64,000 nt of DNA, taken from NCBI GenBank assembly GCA_030737875.1, contig CM060915.1:627070786-627134785 (forward strand). The letters are read 5' to 3'. Shown one piece after another: positions 45,278-57,679 of this stretch (position 1 is its first letter; each line of letters starts with the position of its first letter). The notes beneath the pieces were generated by a model. The model did not search any database and had not been told where the DNA came from. It saw only the letters and a list, made by a program, of their open reading frames with translations. This stretch comes from Allium sativum (Eukaryota > Streptophyta > Magnoliopsida > Asparagales > Amaryllidaceae). The position numbers were made by a program, and so were the translations under genes.

Positions 45278-48189
45278 GTAAGTTCTAGTTGCTTTTAGAT
45301 CTAAATATTTAATTATAATATGGCCATGGAATAAAGTGGAATTGGATTTAAGTATGTTTATCGATTCAGACCTATTTCTATTGCTTCTTGAATCTAGAGT
45401 TTTGAGACTGGTCTATCTTTATTTTCATGTCAATTTCATGATCTATTCAGCCCGTCGTAAATCAGTTTTCTTGATTCATGTTGATATTATTATCAAGTTG
45501 TAATCTTCATGCCTGTGATGATGTTTTTCTCTCTGATCTTGTTTTTATCCAAAATTCTATCTTCCCCTATTTATTTTCTTTTGATGAACCTTGGTCAATT
45601 TCGGACCTAGGCCTAAACCGTGATTTGCATACGATTGAATACGGGGAAATATTAGGATAATACCTATTTGGATATATGTGTTGGGTGGAATTGATGGCAT
45701 AACATAAAAATTGGATATTTGGGTATTACTACCATCAACATGAAATTGGATATTTGGGTATTATCATTATAACGGTAATTGCAAGAATGGGGATTGGCAT
45801 ATGTAATTTGACATAGATCTTGATATATGTAACTTGGCTAGAACTTGATATGTGTAAATTGGCATAAAATTGGCACACATGTAAAATGGCATGAATTGAA
45901 CATATGTGAATTCGGTATGAATTGGGCATATGGAAAACTAACATGTAATCTAGAAATTGGGCATACAATAATAATGTAAAATTTGGAGTAGAAACATGTA
46001 TGATAATTTATGACTTGGAAGAGGTTTAATATGAACGCGCCTAAGTTGGGTTTTGGGTAGTTGGCATGTATCATAAATAAAAGGCTATAACTTAGCATAA
46101 CTTTATAGTGAATTATGATAATACTTTGGGAATACGTTTGGGGCCAAAACGTGAATTATGAACTTGGTAATTGGCATATAACTGGAAATATGAACGTGGT
46201 TGATACATGAACATGAATATGAACACGAACGTGAACATGGCTAACTCGAGGTTGGGTCGAGTTTGCAGTGTAATTCTGCCCGGAACCAGCCGGCATATCC
46301 AGTGACTGCAAATAATAAGATCCAATGTGAGAAGTTAGTCATATCATGCTTAAACCCGAGGTTAGACTGAGTTGTGGTGTAATTCTGCCCGGAACCGCCC
46401 GGCTTATCCAGTGACCGCAACAACAGGTCTAATGTGAGTGGTTGATGCATTAGTAATTAATTAATGCCAATAAACAGACATGCGAAGAATGGAAAGGCTA
46501 AGTAATATGACTAGACTAATGACAATTAACCAGTATGCATGAATAGGTGGGTTAAGTAAACCTCAACTTGATTGCTTGAGAACATTTAACCATTTTAACA
46601 TGTTAATTTGACAAGTGGGCAGGGTTAAGCAAATTGAGTACACTTAAGTAATACAACTTGTTAATTAGACAAGTGGGTGCGGTTGAGTAGATTAATTGCA
46701 CTTAACCAACATAATATGATAAGTGGGTGGGTTAAGTTAACTTGAATTGATTGATATCACTTAACTGATATGACATCATACACTGGTGGGTTAAGTTGAC
46801 ACAAGGGAGAACACTTAATCAATGTAACATGACGTGTGGCAGGGTTAAGTCAACTTGAACATATAGATAATACTTAACCAACTTGTCATGATACGGGGGC
46901 GGGTTAAGTCATGAACCGCTTGAATATACTTAACCAATTTGACACGATGATTTGGTAGGGTTAAGTCATGAACCGCTTGAATATACTTAACCAAGTTGAC
47001 ATGATGATTTGGTAGGGTTAAGTCATGAACCGCTTGAATATACTTAACCAATTTGACATGATGATTTGTTAGGGTTAAGTCATGAACCGGTTGAATATAC
47101 TTAACCAATTTGACATGATGATTTGGTAGGGTTAAGTCATGAACCGCTTGAATATACTTAACCAATTTGACATGATGATTTGTTAGGGTTAGGTCATGAA
47201 CCGCTTGAATATACTTAACCAACTTGACACATGATTCGTAGGGCTATGTCAAGAACTTGGACGACAACACTTAGCCAATTTGACATGACACGTAGGCGGG
47301 TTAAGTCACGAACTTGAATGACAACACTTAACCAACTTGACATGCTGGACTGATAAGGGTTAAATCACGAATTTAAATGACAACACTTAACCTGTTGGAC
47401 GGAAAACCCTAGTTACGCGGTCCATTTTAGCAGTAACCCACATAGATGTATCAAGATACCCTAGAACTAGGCAGGGTGGGGCACGATTACCGGGCTGATT
47501 GTAAGCGACCAGAATGATGGCTGAGTTGGTGCGCTAGTGTAGGTTCAGGTGGACTATGGTCGTGCACGTAGTCCGGAGTTGAAAAAGAAGGCATTGGGCA
47601 TCAGTAGGTTTACATTGTGCGTGCTTCATTCGTGTCGGGGGTTGGCACCCTAGGGCTTGATACACCCTATGGTGGACTCAGCACAGGTAACTACATTCGT
47701 GATAGGGCCGTATGACACAGACACATGAATGAGCTAGGACTTGTAGGGAGCCGATCGATTAATAGATCGTTTCGTAGGACCAAGTAATGGGTCATTTCAT
47801 GACATTGGGCAAGGGATCATTTTATAGTCAACACATGACACGGGTTGGGATACTAGTACGGGTGGTCCAGAGCAAATGGATATCACTGAAATATTTTAAT
47901 GATGAAACTTAGAAATCTTGCGATGTTATACTTGATAGAAACCTTGCGATGTGATACCTGGTAGGAACCTTGTGATGCTACTCATGATAGGGATTGTGGG
48001 ATGTTATACTTGATTCATCGTGCCTGTAGCTTATCTTGTCATCATGCTTATGTCTATTTTCAGTTTATTCATGCCATGTTATCTTTACCTGTTTTTATGC
48101 TGAAAGTCACTAGGACTTATTCTGTCTTTATGACTGACCCCTTTTGTTTCGCCTCTTTTTCTTCCGTTCCCCCCCCCCAAGGTTCGCAG
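45278..48189 (+). other. Candidate intron inside the element 3 3' LTR
   Basis: CTGTAAGT at the 5' end and a pyrimidine tract plus TTCGCAG at the 3' end, 2912 bases. Same arrangement as in the 5' LTR. Confidence 0.45.
46544..47395 (+). repeat. Hairpin array of the element 3 3' LTR
   Basis: Same GGTTAAGT/ACTTAACC pattern as 40352-41135, here with six 57-base repeats starting 46901, 46958, 47015, 47072, 47129 and 47186. One unit (about 47242-47278) has a 3' arm ACTTAGCC; its 5' arm is GGCTATGT, one base off. Confidence 0.75.
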
Positions 48190-48543
48190 GGTGGGAATAC
48201 AGCTTAGTTTGGATCTTACCAAGCTCCAAGGCTCTTTCATGTACGGCTTGTATTTCTCTTGGCTATGGCTTGCTTTGCTTTATTGGGGAATATCACAATT
48301 TATTTTTATGCTTATTTGTTTTTGAGAAAGACAGATATTTTAGCTATGAAATTGGGTATTGGAAGTTTATGGGCTTTTGTTGTAAACAATTATATTTAAT
48401 AAATGATTTGAAGTACTTCTACTTTACTTTCCGCTGTTTTATATATGTCTGTCTTGTAATATTTCTGTTCCAGTACCCATAATGCTCCATTGAAGTTAAG
48501 GCATTCCCTTTGTGAGTGACCTTAACGGATGTGGGGTGTTACA

Positions 48544-48548
48544 GATTT
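48544..48548. repeat. Target-site duplication GATTT, right copy (element 3)
   Basis: It follows GGGTGTTACA and equals 38529-38533. Confidence 0.93.
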
Positions 48549-50885
48549 AGTTTTTCTTTGTCTCATTTATTTCTTTCCTTTCAACAAATTTTTTCCTTCT
48601 TATCAGTCCACAAAAATTAAAATTAAAATATCTTTTATTTCTTTTGTTTTTCTTCTATCTCTCTTTGTCTTTGCTTCTCTTGCTAAAATTTCTTCAAATC
48701 ATCCACCCTACCGCAATCCTTCTCCACTGACAAACACTCTTCGTCATCACGCAACTTTCCAAATCCACTTCAATAACCATAAAAAGCAGTCATTGCTAAA
48801 TCCCTTTAGCACCACCCTCAAGCAAAATCACCGCTCATCACAGTTTAGCTCCTACCTCATCACAATCCAATTATTCCCAGCGTTCACTGCCACAGACCCA
48901 AAAATAGATCTCGCCTACACCGCTCATCCTTCTTTCCTTCTCTGCTCCAAATTCATCCCAAACCATTTCCATCAAAATAGCATACCCCTCAATAGCTTTC
49001 AACCTCGGTCACCACCATTTGCATCTCATAACCCATTGCCCAATTCACATTCATATTTCATCGTCAACCACGTGAAACAATCAGCCTTTCCATCCACTGT
49101 AAACGCCATCCTTCCCCTACCCTCAGTCAACACTGCTCCACGCCTTCCTCCCACATCAATAAACATGCAGCCAAAATATTCCAACCCTCCTCAAGTCCAT
49201 ATATCATCACTGCCACACAATGTCCTCTACTGCTCTCCACAAATGCATCCTTCATCTCCAAAAAAACCAACATCATAAACCCCAAACAATAGTTCTTCAC
49301 ACATCACACCAAGACCATCACCACAAGGCTTCATCAGATCAGATCGCGAATTCCTGTACATCTTCTGCTTTTCGATACTCACTGCTACCTAATCGCAACC
49401 AGAAACTCATCTCTCTACATCACCAAATCCATCATCCTTCCACCCCCTCATAACACTCCAGACAGCACCGATCAATACCCAAATTACAATGCACAAACCG
49501 AAAAACCGCCAGTGCGAATCAATTCAACCCTATTCTCGAATCCACATCGTGAGCCAAATCGATATGATTTCATACCAATCCCCAAAACCTGCTTCAACAA
49601 TAGCCGAACCCAATTCCTGTATCTTGAGATAAATTTGAATTCAAAAAAAAAAGGGGTTGTTCGATTTTGACTTACCGTTCAATTTGGAGAACTGAAGTTT
49701 GAAATTTTCTGCGTTTTTCTAGAGAAGGATATCTGAGTTTCTTTTTTTCTGTGTTAAGAGGATTTTCAGGACTTTATTTAGCCATGTGAGCAACCTTTTG
49801 CAATTGACCGACTTAGCCTTTTGTTTTCAGCTTAGCTCTTTTGATTTTTCCTTTTATAGTTTAGTTTGTGTTCCTTCTTTTTTTAAAAATAAAGAGAAAA
49901 AGAAAAAAATTGAGTTTAGTTTAGTTTTTTTATTTAGTCCAATTAGTTTTTAGTTTTTTGTTTTAGCTCCTTTTCTCTCCGTTTGTTTATATTTTTGCTT
50001 CTCTAATAATAAAAAAAATCAAAGGAAGAACAAAATTCAAGAGAGCAAACAATTGCAAGCACTGGGATTTGAATCGCTGGCATTACTCAAAATTCTCTGG
50101 ATGGACTTCCTTACTCCACGGTAAAACTTTCTGAACTCTATAGGTGCTCTGCTGCGAAAAAATATATATAGACAGTGCTTGTAAAAATTTTCTGCAGGGG
50201 CAGCAGCTTGCTTGTACAATTTTTAATTTCTGCAATTATTTTTGTGTGATTGTTGTTTTGGCTGCATTCTGAAATAAATCTAGTTACGAGCAAAGCCCTA
50301 ACAAACATAAGGTGAGGAGGTCATTAACTTTCCTTGGCTCCAAAACAATTAAATTCTGTCATTTGCATGCTCCTTGGACTTAAATAAAAACTGATTAGAT
50401 GTTGGCCTTAGGAGCAAAACTCAAGCTCAATAGGACAAACAAATTGGGTTAAATATCTTAGATTTGGAAATTTATTTTGCTGTGTGGAATTCGTTTTATT
50501 CCTTTTGTAAAGGATGGTGATATGTATTACATCAGGAATCTTTCGACAATCTAGCAACCTTTCTAATCTATTTATTTAATTCGATTTGCAAAATATTTAA
50601 CTACAAGAGTGTATTTTGTGAAATTGATTCTCTCAACGGTTTGATCGCGGATATATATTAGTTCAATTTATTGAACTTCTAGAAAAAGAGGTTGCATACT
50701 ACCCGTAAAACATTGGTCGTATCCCTTATTATTGATACTATACATGAACGGCCATAATACCCTCTTCTCGCTTCAAATCGAGATTATCAACTAATAAGAT
50801 ACACTTGTGTTCATTATTGATTTTGATAAGGAGCTGCTTGTGTCAAGCTTAAGTCTAGGATATTCCGCGTTTGCATTTAACAACA
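48549..50885 (+). other. Athila-like leader, second part, long and untranslated
   Basis: From 48600 to about 49640 the plus strand is rich in C and A and poor in G; then T-rich and AT-rich sequence follows up to the gag start. The long open frame 48529-49278 begins inside element 3 and is open mainly because the composition lacks stops, so I do not treat it as a gene. Long leaders between primer site and gag are known in Athila-type elements. I see no domain here. Confidence 0.6.
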
Positions 50886-51193
50886 ATGAGTGAAAAAAGT
50901 GTTAGCCAACATAATTCTCCTAGGGGTTCTCGAATAAGCCAAAACTTTTCAAACGAGTTGGATCAAAATCGAATAAACCAAAACTTTCCAAACGACAGGG
51001 ATCAAAATCGAGTAAATCAAAATTTTCAAAATCTCAATATCGAAATGGATAGACCCTTATCTCTTCGTGATCGATGTTATCCAACTAGGACCATTCAACC
51101 CCCTGTCATCATGTTCCCACCAGTTGAAGGAAACAATTTTGAGCTTAAACATTCTTTTATTCGAGGGGTACCAAAATTTACTGGGTCTGAAAA
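50886..51193 (+). pseudogene. gag of the Athila-like element, N-terminal part
   Basis: The frame starts at ATG 50886 (MSEKSVSQHNSPRGS), after AACA. It contains repeated NRxNQNF units, then RPLSLRDRCYP and IRGVPKFTGSEN. The tail is where Athila gag passes into the retrotransposon gag domain; here the solo LTR interrupts it, and the frame resumes at 54660. The upstream ATG at 50871 is possible but less likely. Confidence 0.85.
51189..51193. repeat. Target-site duplication GAAAA, left copy (solo LTR)
   Basis: It equals 54655-54659; removing the LTR and one copy restores the continuity of the surrounding gag sequence. Confidence 0.93.
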
Positions 51194-51475
51194 TGTAACA
51201 ACCCGAATTCTAATAAAATGTTAAAACCATAAATCAAGGCAGAATTAAATTTTAAAACAAGAATCAAGGGAAACGGGTTGCGCCATTTCGTTAGTATCGA
51301 AATTCTGCTTGGAAACGAGTACGAGATTTTGAAAATCGGAGTCCGTATGACTGAGTTATGACCTCTAGAAGTTTCACGAATTTTCAGAATAAAAAACAGC
51401 TCAGAAATTCGAATTCAAATTCGAATTCAAGACCCAGAAGCGGGCTGGGCGGGAAAATTCCTGCCCAGAGCCCAG

Positions 51476-51589
51476 GTCGACCAGAGGGTCGACCTGGGGT
51501 CGACCTGACCAGACCAGGTCGACCATAGGGTCGACCTAGGGGTCGACATAGCCATACAGGTCGACCATAGGGTCGACCTGGGGGTCGAC
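51476..51589 (+). promoter_or_regulatory. GTCGAC palindrome cluster, 9 copies (solo LTR)
   Basis: GTCGAC at 51476, 51488, 51499, 51518, 51530, 51542, 51560, 51572 and 51584. The array ends 84 bases before TATATAAA (51673). Confidence 0.6.
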
Positions 51590-53155
51590 CTGCCTCCCAA
51601 ACCCACTTTTTGAACCAGATGCATCCTAATGTATCTGACCTCGTTTTCTGTCCAGATTCGTCTGCCTAATCCTATATAAACAGCCTCCTAGCCTCATTCT
51701 CTTTACACCATTATTCTCTAACCTTATGCTGCTCAAACTCTTGATGATCATGGCTTCTTCTTCTTCCTCTAAATTAAATTAAGATAAATTAAATTAAACG
51801 CGAAGATTATTTCTTGAAGACTACGGCTAGGAATTGCATATTGGGGATTTGCTTCTACAATCAAAGCAAGATTCAACGATTCAACAATTCAACGACAAAT
51901 TTCTAGACTTGACTTCTACATCTTTCTTAGACCACGATCTGTAAGTTCAAGTTACTTTTAGATAAAAACTGTAAACTTAATATCCATGTTGTAAATTAGA
52001 ATTAGATCTATGTATGATAATTGATTCATATATATTCTTGTTCATCTCGGATCTTGACTTTCGTGAATATTGCTTTGGGCCTATTCATGTTGTAAATCAA
52101 ACTCTTTCATGTCTATAACCTTAACATGCCTATGACGTTGAAACTATTGTTAATGGCCAAGGACTATGATTGTGAACATAAGACTATGCCTATGCCTATG
52201 ACTGAGAACATAAGACTATGCCTATGACTGTGAACATAAGACTATTATTGCCTATGACTATGACAAGGATAATTGTGGCTAATCACCTATGACTCATGAC
52301 CATGAGAATTATTGCCTATGATTATGAACATAAGACTATTTTCTATGACCATGACTTTGAAACTATTACCGTTAATTGCCTATGACTGTTTAGGGTAGTT
52401 GCCTAGAACTATTTTGGATAATTATCCATGACTATTGTGATTAATCGCTTATGATTCATAACTATGAGATTTCTACCTATGACCATGACTATGACTATTG
52501 GGGTTAATTGCCTAAGACTATTATAGTTGATTGTTCATGCCCATAACACTATAGTTGAATTCCATGTTGTACACCGAATTGGCAGTTTGTTGGATCTCAT
52601 ACCTAGGGTGTGACTTACTTAGCTTATTCGCTATTATGTACACCAAAACCATGGGATCCATTGTCCTTGTATTTGGCTTGCTTTGCATGCCTATTCTTTT
52701 ATGTCAGCTTTTATCATGAATATCACCTTATTTTGTTAGACTTGAAATCCTATTATTTTCTATATGCCAGTGATGTTGTAACCAATTATCTCAAGTTATA
52801 ACATGCTATTCTTGTAATTCCTTTTATCGACTTATGCTCTCCCCTTTTGCCTATCATAGTTTTGATGTCATTCCCTTTACTTCAGGATTTAGATTTATTT
52901 GTAGTATAGATCGACTTACGTTTACGTGCGATCGGAATACGATTTGGGTAGATTAGGAAAAACATGAATTGGTTATGAATATGAATTATGAACTTGATAA
53001 TAGGCAAAACTTGAAACATGAACATTGTTATAACTTGAATCTGGATGTGGACATAAAACTTGCCTTGAAAACTTGACACGAACTTGACATGAATCTTGAA
53101 CATGGACATGACACTAGAATGAACTTGAAAATGGCCAACTCGAGGTTGGGTTGAG

Positions 53156-53317
53156 TTTGCAGTGTAATTCTGCCCGAAACCGCCCGGCAAATCCAGTTAC
53201 TACAAACAATAGGATCCAATGTGGGTAGTTGGTCATATCGCACTTGAAAACCCGAGGTCAGACTGAGTTGTGGTGTAATTCTGCCCGGAACCGCCCGGCA
53301 TATCCAGTGACCACAAC
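53156..53317 (+). repeat. Two 51-base hairpins (solo LTR)
   Basis: Unit 1 53156-53206 has arms TTTGCAGT/ACTACAAA (one mismatch). Unit 2 53267-53317 has GTTGTGGT/ACCACAAC, fully Watson-Crick where element 3 has a G-U pair. Confidence 0.7.
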
Positions 53318-53360
53318 AACAGGTCTGATGTGAGACGTTGGGGTGCATTAATGAATTAAC

Positions 53361-53582
53361 GCCATATGATAAGGGTTAAGTCATGAACATGAAAGACAAC
53401 ACTTAACCAACTTGACACATGATTCGTAGGGCTAAGTCATGAGCTTCAACGACAACACTTAGCCAATTTGACATGACATGTAGGCGGGTTAAGTCACGAA
53501 CTAGAAAGACAACACTTAACCAGCTTGATATGCTAGACTGATAAGGGTTAAGTCACGGATTTAAATGACAATACTTAACCTG
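53361..53582 (+). repeat. Short hairpin array (solo LTR), four units
   Basis: Four units with GGTTAAGT/ACTTAACC arms; the second has GGCTAAGT/ACTTAGCC. The 57-base repeats of element 3 are absent. Confidence 0.75.
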
Positions 53583-54654
53583 TTAGACGGAAACCCTATT
53601 TACGCGGTCCATTTCAGCAGTAACCCACTAGACGTATCATGGTACCTTGGAACTAGGCAGGGTGGGGCACGATTACTGGGCTGATTGTAAGCGACCAGAA
53701 CGACGGCTGAGTTGGTGTGCCAGTGTAGGTTCAGGCGGGCTATGGCCGTGCACGTGGTCCGTAGTTGAAAAAGCAGGCATTGGGCATTAGTAGGTTTATC
53801 TGTGCATGCTTGATTCGTGTTGGTGGTTGGCACCATAGGGCTTGATACACCCTATGGTGGACCTAGCACTGGTAACTACATTCGTGATACGGCTGTATGA
53901 CACAGATACACATGACGAGCTAGAACTTGTAGGGAGCCGATCGACTAGTGGATCGTTTCATTGGACCAAGAAATGGGTCATTTCATGATATTGGGCCAAG
54001 GGATCATTTCATGATTAATATAAGACATGGGTTTGGAATTCTAGTACAGTTAATGCCGCGAACCTTGAATATGTGATGCTATACTTGATTACACTTGAAT
54101 TATCATGCTATCTTAGTCTATCTTGCCAATCTTGACAGCATCCGTATGTTTACTTTCAGTTTATACATATCATGTTACCTTTACCTGTTTTTATGCTGAA
54201 AGTCACTTGGACTTACCAGTCTTTATGACTGACCCGTTTTCTTTTGCCTCTTTTTCTTTCGTTCCCCCCCTCCAGGTTCTCAGGGAGGAAACTCTAGCAC
54301 TTAGCTTGGATTTCGCTTGCTTTCGATTCAGCTCATGTACGGTTTGATCTTGAGCTATGCTATGGCTGCATTTCTGCTACCTTTGGGGAATTAAGCTACT
54401 TTTGATGTTTTAAGTTTATGCTTCTTTATTTATGCAAGACAGAATTTGTTGTAATGGAAAATAATGACCTTGGCTATTTGATGTAAAAGGTTTTGACTCT
54501 TTTTATGAAAGTAATGAAATTTATCTTTTGATTCTTCCGCTTTTTTATCTATGTTCTGTCTTGTGATATTTCTGTGTTTGTTTACCTCAATAACGCTCCT
54601 CCAAAGTTAGTGCATTCCCTTTGTAAATGACCCTAGCGGAGGTGGGGTGTTACA

Positions 54655-54659
54655 GAAAA
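54655..54659. repeat. Target-site duplication GAAAA, right copy (solo LTR)
   Basis: It equals 51189-51193. Confidence 0.93.
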
Positions 54660-55442
54660 TGCTTATGAATTTCTAAATGAATTTGATATGCATCCACCAA
54701 AAAAATGCAACAATTACCTAACGAATCAATCAAGTTGAGGTTAATTCCATTTTCATTGCTTGAAAGCGCTAAAAGATGCCTAAATTCTCTTCCAAAACAT
54801 TCCATAAGAAGTTGGGATGAATTTGTCACTGTATTCTTGAAAAAGTTTTTCCCTTTCCTTAAAACTCTCTAAATTCGAACCGAGATAAATCAATTTTTTC
54901 AAAATGAGGGGGAAACTTTTTCAAAATACTTTGAGAGATTCAACCAACTATTGTTTAGTTGTCCTCATCATGCATTTCCCAAACAGTTATGTTAAATTGC
55001 ATATGAAGGGCTAAACTATCAGACTAGAAATCAACTAGAATCAATGTGTGGAGGAGACTTTATGTCTAAAACGGCCGATGAATCTTGGCAATTCTTTGAA
55101 GATTATTTTGAAAAGGACATGCAATGGGAGTCAATTCATGTTCCCACTCGTACTTCTACTAGAGGAGTGCATGTCGTGGAATCAAGTCAAATTTCCTTAG
55201 AAAATCAAACTCCTCAAGCCGGAGAAGGGCTACCCCACTATTACTCTCAAGACCAAGCCAATGCTATAGCTCAAAATAATCCTTACTCATCCACATACAA
55301 TCCTGGTTGGAGGAATCACCCAAATTTTTCTTGGTCAAACCTCAATAATTCGGCTAACCCATCTCACATGCAACCCTTTATTCCAAATTCGAATTATCAA
55401 GCTCCACCTCCTAATTTTCAAACCTCGCAATCTGCACCTTAA
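54660..55442 (+). pseudogene. gag of the Athila-like element, central part
   Basis: It continues the frame interrupted by the solo LTR. The retrotransposon gag domain is clear: RLIPFSLLESAKRCLNSLP, SWDEFVTVFLKKFFP, ETFSKYFERFNQL, then EGLNYQTRNQLE and GGDFMSKTADESW. The C-terminal tail NPYSSTYNPGWRNHPNFSW is a hallmark of Athila gag. Breaks: a frameshift at the A run near 54697 and stops near 54867 and 54993. Ends at the stop at 55440. Confidence 0.9.
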
Positions 55443-56225
55443 CCCAAATAACCTTGTAGGCACCCCAACTTTCAATCATCAAACCAATCCTTCAATCTTC
55501 TCAATTGCCACCAGAAATTGTGCATTTAGAGAAATAAATGGAACAAATGATGAATATGATAAAGGATCTAATGAAAAATAATAAGAAAGGAAAATTCCCT
55601 AGTCAACCCGAGGTGAATCCAAAATACAACTCTCGAACTGTAAATTCTTGTGAGGACGAAAACCATAATCCGGTCAATGCTGTTACAACCCTTCGATCTA
55701 GAAAAAGGATTGATAATAATGTAGGCAATACTAGCGAACATTCGAACTCAACCCTAATACCAAATCTTGATGAATCACACATTGGCTTCGATTATCAATT
55801 CTTCTAAACCTCCACTTCCCTTAAATGTTGGCAATCCAAACAGTTCTTCTCCTAGTGTCGGCAAACCCGACTCACCTTCGAAAATCAATGTTGGCAACAC
55901 CAAAATTTCATCTTCTACACCCTTACCACCTTCTTCCTCGAATGATGAAACTGATCATAGAGTCGGAAAACCAATAGCTCCATTTCCCCATAGACTCAAT
56001 AACAAGAAGAAGGCAGCAAATTTCAATAAAATTTTGGAAATTTTCAAGCAAGTTCTTGTGAACATTCCTCTTTTAGACACCATTGAACAAATTCCTCAAT
56101 ATGCTAAATGTCTTAAGGAATTGTGTACACAAAAACGTGCGACTAACGTCCTAAAAACCGCCTTTCTAACTGCGAATACAAGCTCTATTCTTTTGAATCT
56201 TGCCCCAGTCAAGTACAAAGACTCT
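55443..56225 (+). pseudogene. gag-protease linker of the Athila-like element
   Basis: The segment has two overlapping frames (55538-55807 and 55767 on). The first has MEQMMNMIKDLMKNN and NPVNAVTTLRSRKRID, typical of the Athila gag end; a frameshift near 55790 moves to the second, which runs into protease. In between are PSSPSVGKPDSP-type low-complexity residues. Confidence 0.8.
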
Positions 56226-56590
56226 GGCTGCCCTACGATTGATTGCAAAATAGGAAACACTCACATATCTCGTGCCCTACTTGATCTTGGTGCCAGTGTC
56301 AATCTTCTTCCTTATACTGTTTATCGTCAACTTGGATTAGGAGAGATTAAACCAACAAACATCACTCCTCAGCTAGCTGACCAATCTGTCAAAAAGCCAT
56401 TGGGAGTCATCGAAGATGTCCTAATACAGATCGAACAGTTTTGCTTCCTTGTCGATTTCATAGTTCTAGAAACTGAGCCTGTCTCAAATCCCAATGTTCA
56501 AATACCGTTGATATTAGGATGCCCTTTCTTAACAACCTCAAATGCTATCATTAATTGTAGGAATGGTCAACTTCGACTTTCCTTCGGGCT
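56226..56590 (+). pseudogene. Aspartic protease of the Athila-like element
   Basis: Within the 352-codon frame 55767-56825. ALLDLGASVNLLPYTVYRQL has the protease active site in the variant D-L-G-A-S common in Athila-type elements, then IPLILGCPFLTTSNAII and LRLSFG. This part is uninterrupted, so it is the best-preserved protein segment in the window, although it lies in a broken polyprotein. Confidence 0.9.
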
Positions 56591-57679
56591 CCTAACCATT
56601 GAGCTAAACATATTTAATCTCAACAAACAACCTAGGGATTTTAAGATTGATGAAGTTGACATGATTCAAACCATAGTTGATGAAACCTCCAATGACACTT
56701 CTGAAGCCTTGAAAATGTGTCTTGACCATTTCGACTCCGATTTCGATGAACTCGAATACATTTCTGAACTGATGAATTTCTTGACTCCAATCCTTTGTCA
56801 TCTGAATCTAACCAAGGAATGTTGACCAATGTTAACACACAAGAACATCCTAAGTTAGACCTTAAACCCTTTCCACGATACCTTAAGTATGCATACTTAG
56901 ACTTCTCAGAAACTTTTCCCGTAATCTTGGACTTTGATCTTACCGAGGACCAAGAAGAAAAACTCTTGGAAATTTTGCGGGAAAATAAAGATGCTTTGGG
57001 GTGGGAACTGAGTGATATAAAAGGAATTAGCCCATCAATTGTGGAACATCGCACACATTTATTTGATGAGGCTAAACCCACCCATGAGGCTCAAAGGCGA
57101 TTAAACCCAAACATGAGAGAAGTAGTCAAGGAGGAGATAATCAAATGTCTAGACAATAACATCGTTTATCCTATCTCTGATAGTACTTGGATGAATCCGG
57201 TACAAGTTGTACCAAAGAAGTCGGGAGTCACAGTGATCAAAAATGAAAGTAACGAGCTCGTCCCAACAAAAATCAAAACAAAATGGCATGTATGTATTGA
57301 CTATCGAAAGCTCAATCAGCCACACGAAAAGACCAGTTTCCCCTGCCTTTTATTGACCATATGCTCAAACGCTTAGCATGACATGAGTACTATTGTTTTC
57401 TCGATGGATACTCTGGCTATAACCAAATCCCTACTGCTTTAGAAGATCAACATAAGACCACCTTTACTTGTCCCTTTGGAACTTTTGCTTATTGTTGCAT
57501 GCCTTTTGGTCTTTATAACGCCCCTGCGACTTTCGAAAGGTGTATGATGAGTATTTTCTCTGTATAGTGGAAGAATTCTTGGAAATATTTATGGATGATT
57601 TTTCAATCTAGGATCATCTTTTTCCCAATGTCTCACTCATTTAGAACTCGTCCTAAAATGTTGTAAGGAGAAATCACTC
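56591..57679 (+). pseudogene. Reverse transcriptase of the Athila-like element
   Basis: The lead-in is in the end of the 55767-56825 frame and the 56795-57376 frame: WELSDIKGISPSIVEHR, then EAQRRLNPNMREVVKEE, MNPVQVVPKKSGV and VCIDYRKLNQ. After a frame change near 57350 come FLDGYSGYNQI, TCPFGTFAYCCMPFGLYNAPATF and the catalytic MDD (IFMDDFS), with a stop and a frame change between them. Confidence 0.9.

Larger units (their letters stand above)
38534..48543 (+). mobile_element. Element 3: Ty3/gypsy deletion derivative with structured LTRs
   Basis: The element is 10.0 kb long: LTRs 38534-42283 and 44648-48543, internal region 42284-44647, duplication GATTT. It has a tRNA-Met primer site and a polypurine tract. 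The inside keeps only fragments of gag, protease, RT and integrase, with an RT-to-integrase deletion. It is inserted in the leader of the Athila-like element. A solo LTR of the same family lies at 51194-54654. Confidence 0.94.
44648..48543 (+). repeat. Element 3 3' LTR (3.90 kb)
   Basis: It is a copy of 38534-42283 with more repeat units: six GTCGAC sites (44927-45000), six 57-base repeats (46901-47242), TATATAAA at 45083, GTAAGT at 45278 and the CAG acceptor at 48187-48189 after a run of nine C. The length difference between the LTRs is mostly explained by repeat number. It starts TGTAACAAACCG, with one base changed. Confidence 0.95.
51941..54283 (+). other. Candidate intron inside the solo LTR
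   Basis: CTGTAAGT to a pyrimidine tract and CTCAG, 2343 bases. Both splice sites are kept although the middle has diverged strongly from element 3 and is 460-570 bases shorter. Confidence 0.5.
51194..54654 (+). mobile_element. Solo LTR of the element 3 family (3.46 kb)
   Basis: It starts TGTAACAACCCGAATTC, ends GGGGTGTTACA, and is flanked by GAAAA. There is no primer site or internal sequence, so it is the product of LTR-LTR recombination. It shares all landmarks with element 3 LTRs: GTCGAC cluster (9), TATATAAA (51673), GTAAGT (51941), the two 51-base hairpins (53156, 53267), a shorter hairpin array (53361-53582) and the acceptor at 54281-54283. A zone of CCTATGAC-like repeats (about 52170-52540) replaces another repeat zone. 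Confidence 0.94.

Noticed and set aside
48529..49278. 249-codon open frame
   Set aside because: It starts inside the element 3 LTR and is open because the C/A-rich composition has few stops. No domain is visible.
50070..50100. GGGATTTGAATC resembling the B box of a tRNA gene on the opposite strand
   Set aside because: No A box, acceptor stem or cloverleaf can be built around it.
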